This document shows, in pieces, positions 60,300 to 64,000 of a stretch of 64,000 bases of DNA (position 1 is the stretch's first letter; each line of letters opens with the position of its first letter). Under the pieces are notes generated by a model, which saw nothing but the letters and a program-made list of their open reading frames with translations, was not told the origin of the DNA and ran no database searches. Source of the DNA: Apis mellifera (taxonomy: Eukaryota > Arthropoda > Insecta > Hymenoptera > Apidae). Both the position numbers and the translations under genes were made by a program. The stretch lies in the NCBI RefSeq assembly GCF_003254395.2, contig NC_037641.1, forward strand, positions 2,744,001 through 2,808,000, given 5' to 3'.

Positions 60300-60516
60300 G
60301 TAACAACGCATGCGCAAGTTACTATATATATATATATCGAATAATCTATCGTGCGGTACGATTCGTGCCGTGCCCCATGCCTTGTTACAATGTGAGAATG
60401 GTGTGTAAAGGTGAAGTGTACTGGTTCGAATCATGTTTCACAGATTTTAGATTAAATATTATATTTTTCAATTGAATATCATTTTTAATGTAAAAAAAAT
60501 TCTTTAGTAAATTCTG
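60300..60516 (+). promoter_or_regulatory. Promoter and untranslated first exon of the zinc-finger gene
   Basis: GCATGCGCA at 60308-60316 resembles an NRF1/erect-wing half-site. A GC-richer block follows, ending CTG|GTAAGT (donor at 60517). The matching acceptor TTTAG at 60981-60985 lies 12 bases before the ATG. The intron 60517-60985 is AT-rich. Start point unknown. Confidence 0.45.
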
Positions 60517-60997
60517 GTAAGTATTTATAAAAAAAATGAAAAATCATAAAATATTAAAATTATGCGACAAAATATTATACATACATACTATTTAACCTTA
60601 TTTTGTTATTAATATGAAGGTATGATTAATATTAACTTTATATACTTTAATTATTTTTAATTACTTTTAATAATAATTACTTTTAATAATATTTTAATAA
60701 CATTATTCCACGTCTTTAAGAAATGACAGTTTTTATAGGATTTTAAAATAGAGATAATTCATTTCATCATCAAACGTTCTATGTTCAAATCCAACTCGTA
60801 TAAATTTTTTTTTAATAAATTATGGAAGTTTTTTTTTGAAATTTATTAAATATTAAAATGTTCTAAAAAAATAATAAAATATATGTGAAATTTTAAATTA
60901 AGTATAAAATTATAAAATAATTTAAAAAATTGATTAAATATCTCTTTCAATATATTATATTTTACATAAATTAATTTTTATTTAGATTATATTAATA

Positions 60998-63900
60998 ATG
61001 AGTAAAAAGACTGTGAATATTGACACTTCATCTGATAATATGAATTCATCTATTAATAAATCCAATCAATCATCTAATAATACAAAAATGTTTATCCTTC
61101 CTCCAAATGTATTACAAAATATTTGTCTTAGTAACTCAATAGAAAAAGGTAAATTAATCAATTATTATCATTATTTAGATTTATAATTTAATTTAATTTA
61201 TAATTTAAATTTAATATATATTAATTATATATAAAATTTAATTTTTTATTATAGGTGAAAGTATAATGTCTGCTTTAGAATTTATAAAAAAAGATAATAA
61301 TATAAATGCTATCAAAATTCAAGAACATAAAAATCTTGAAATTTCTACATCTATTGGAAATTTAAATTCAAATATTGTAATAAAACCAACTACAGTTATA
61401 AAAATCAATAAAAATAATACAGATAATGCAGATAATGAAAGCTTAAAAAATACCACAGAAGTGCCTAAAATTAAAACAAATGAAGAAAAGTCTGTTTCTA
61501 AAGCAAATCGTACAAAACAGATGCAAAATCTTCATAATAATATAAAAAAAGAAAAAGACAGCACAAAAATAAGTAACTCAACGAATGTTTCAGAAAATCA
61601 AAATACATTAGAAAAAGTAAAATTTACTGCTGAAAACTCAAAAAATAATCAAACTACCTCAAAAGATGTACCAAAGTCTCAAAGAATAAATAAAAGGTAT
61701 GAACAAAATACTAATGAAAAATATTTAAATACAAATTTAGAAGAAAATAAAAAGGCAGAAAATATATATGAAATGGATGAAAATTTACTTGGTAAATCTG
61801 AATGTATTCATCATAACAAAAAAACTAAATTTGATCGTTACATTATAAAATATAAAAATGAATGCACAAAAGAAACTACAACTTCAGATAAAAAAAGAAA
61901 AAATATTCCTAATAAAGATTTAAAACAAGCAATAAATTCTGATACTTCTTTATCAAATGGAATTGAAACAAATGAAAAAAAAGTTTTTAATGAAAAATAT
62001 ATGAAACAAGAAATTGAAGATAAAAATAATGAAAAAATTATAACTACATTTGATTCATATGTTTCTTCTATTTCTATCACACCAGCTATAACAAAAAATT
62101 CACTGCCTTTGAATTCCAACAATTCTGGAAATCATTCTAATATAACAAGTAATGTAAAGCATTTGCAAAACAATAAAAATATAATAAATAAAAAAAATTT
62201 GAAAGAAAAAAATTTGAGAAATGTAGAACTAAATGATAATAATTGTAGTAATGAAGTACAAATAAAATCAATAAATACCTCTGTAACTGAATGTATTCCT
62301 GTAATAAATGAAAACTTGCAATCATGTGTAAAATCAGAAAATCTAAATGTTAAAGATACAGGTATTAATGAAAATAAAATAAATTTGTCACTCATAACAC
62401 CAGATATTTCATTAAACAAAACAAATTTTAATACAGAATCAATAAATCAAAGTGATAACAGTCAAAATTTAATAAATACACCCCCAATAAGAAAAAGAGG
62501 AAGACCTAAAAAAATTATATTATCTGAAAAAACTATGGACATTTCAAATAAATTAGAAGAAAATTTAAAAAATTCACAAAAACTTAATGATGTTTCTATT
62601 GCAGAAACAGTAATTCATAATAGGAGACACAATGAACATTTATATAATATTAATAATAATGATGGCTTAAGTAATAATAATAGTACTAAAGATAACATTC
62701 CAATTTCAATTATTGTTGGAAAAAGAAATAAAATAACAGGCACATCTTCAGATAAAGCAGAAGAAGAAGAAGAAGAAAAAATTGCAAATAATAAAAGAGG
62801 AAGAGGGAGAGGAAGAGGAAAAGAGAGGAAAAAAATAGAAAGAGAAGAAAAAAGAGAAGAAACAAAAGGAGAAGAAGAAAGAGGAGAAAAAGATAGAGGA
62901 AGTAACAGAGGAAGAGGTAGAGGTAGAAGTAGAGGTAGAGGTAGAGGTAGAGGTAGAGGTAGAGGCAGAGGCAGAGCATCATCTCATTCTACATTGGACA
63001 CTGAATATATACAAATGTTAAAGGGACCAGAAATTATGGAAGAAATAAAAAAAGAAAATACAGATGAAATTAATGCTATTATTCATACATCAGAAGTAAA
63101 TTTTATATAAAATATTAAAATATATATATATATTTGTTTTATTTTTTATTATTTTGTATTATTTCTAATTATATAAATATATATTTGTTAATTTAGGTAG
63201 ATTTAATAAGTTGTGCCAAATGTGAAATAGATATGTTAAAAAATAAATGGGATTCACATAATTTACTTCATCATAACAATATGAGTTGGATAAAGGGTGA
63301 TGAACCTATGGTAAATATAAAATTAAAAGCTTTAATAAATTTATTATTTTAATATTTGAAAAATTCTTATATATATTATTATATTATTATAATATTAGAA
63401 AATTCTATATTTCAGGATTATGAAAATGATATTAAATTATGGAGAAAAATTTTAACATCTGCAATTAAAAAAAAAAAGGGTCATTTGTGTTGTGAAAAAT
63501 GTGGAGCTATAAAACGTAGTGTGAATGGTTTTATATCTCATATGCAATTTTGTGGAAAATCAGAAGAAGTATGTACAATTTTCTGTAATTATTAAAATTA
63601 AAATTTCAAATATCTTAAGATTAAAATAGATGACATTATTTGTAATTGATGATGCATATTTTAAAAATAATTTTTCTATCAAAATTTATATTAAAACAAA
63701 ACAAAAATTGAAAAAAAAAATTAATTAAAAAATATATTCATTTTTTTATAATCCAAAATCGATTTTACTAGAGAAATAAATAAAAAAGATATATATTATA
63801 CATATAATAATTATAATTATTATAATTATATTATAATTTTATATACTAGGAAAAGAAAGCTTTGATGGTAACTTGTCCAATTTGTGGTGCTGTTATGATG

Positions 63901-64000
63901 CCATCTTCTATGGAAATACATGAAAGAACTCACAGATTATCAGAAAAAAATAAAGTAACAGAAGTACAGTTATGTACTAGTGATAATGAAAAAGTAAAAC
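60998..64000 (+). CDS. C2H2/C2HC zinc-finger protein with AT-hook (3' end beyond window)
   Basis: Five exons seen: 60998-61148, 61255-63095, 63197-63310, 63416-63568, 63850-64000 (cut). 803 codons so far. Exon 2 encodes a long, disordered Asn/Lys/Ser/Glu-rich region, an AT-hook core RKRGRPKK (about 62490-62513), a Glu-rich stretch and an Arg-Gly tract. Fingers: CAKC-x11-H-x3-H in exon 3, CEKC-x12-H-x3-C (C2HC) in exon 4, CPIC-x11-H-x3-H in exon 5. The set suggests a nuclear DNA- or chromatin-binding protein. The C2HC finger with GFISHMQFC recalls the ZNF512 group, but this is a weak impression. No symbol given. Confidence 0.85.
62900..62972 (+). repeat. AGAGGT hexamer repeat encoding Arg-Gly
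   Basis: Near-perfect tandem AGAGGT/AGAGGC units read as alternating Arg and Gly, with one Ser interruption. Reads in frame with the zinc-finger protein. Confidence 0.92.

Noticed and set aside
62710..62982. Minus-strand Leu/Tyr-rich frame
   Set aside because: Reverse reading of the Arg-Gly and Glu-rich coding repeat.
1..64000. tRNA genes, rRNA, CRISPR arrays, complete transposons
   Set aside because: Nothing convincing was seen by eye; a tRNA or repeat-library scan was not possible.

Overview
The window looks like nuclear DNA of a bee, probably honeybee (Apis). The evidence is a very AT-rich background, GC-richer coding exons, many small introns with GT-AG ends, and insect-type protein sequences. 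The species call is inference. No bacterial, viral or CRISPR features were seen.

Layout, left to right. (1) 43-6339 (+): a five-exon acyl-CoA:diacylglycerol acyltransferase 2 (DGAT2) family gene, 348 aa. (2) 6885-12860 (-): an eleven-exon kynurenine 3-monooxygenase gene (KMO, fly cinnabar), 454 aa, tail-to-tail with DGAT2. (3) 12861-16692: AT-rich intergenic DNA ending in a degenerate repeat and a GC-rich leader. (4) 16693-56723 (+): a roughly 40-kb gene that encodes a secretory-pathway protein made of a tandem array of thioredoxin-fold modules. (5) 58106-59910 (+): ribosomal protein L7, with two apparent H/ACA snoRNAs in its last two introns. (6) 60998-64000 (+, cut by the window end): a C2H2/C2HC zinc-finger protein with an AT-hook and an Arg-Gly tract.

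The thioredoxin-array gene is the exceptional object. I could reconstruct 30 exons whose lengths add up exactly in frame. Exon 1 gives a signal peptide. Fifteen modules follow, each built from an A exon (usually 183 nt, Cys region to cis-Pro) and a B exon (usually 132-144 nt, linker into the next first strand). All introns but one are phase 1. Seven modules keep a CxxC; the middle block has lost it. After module 9 the same phase-1 donor can join several acceptors: a transmembrane tail (41887), an Asp-rich tail (43756), a Lys-rich tail (45700), or a further six modules ending in a second transmembrane tail (51360 to 56723). Computed protein lengths are 1034, 1101, 1092 and 1691 aa; a further possible end at 53854 would give 1294 aa. 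A zero-length recursive splice site sits at 44649/44650 inside the long intron. A calsequestrin-like role in an ER or SR store is a hypothesis only.

Most other long open frames are low-complexity or GC-island shadows. Introns and intergenic stretches are largely featureless AT-rich DNA except where listed.
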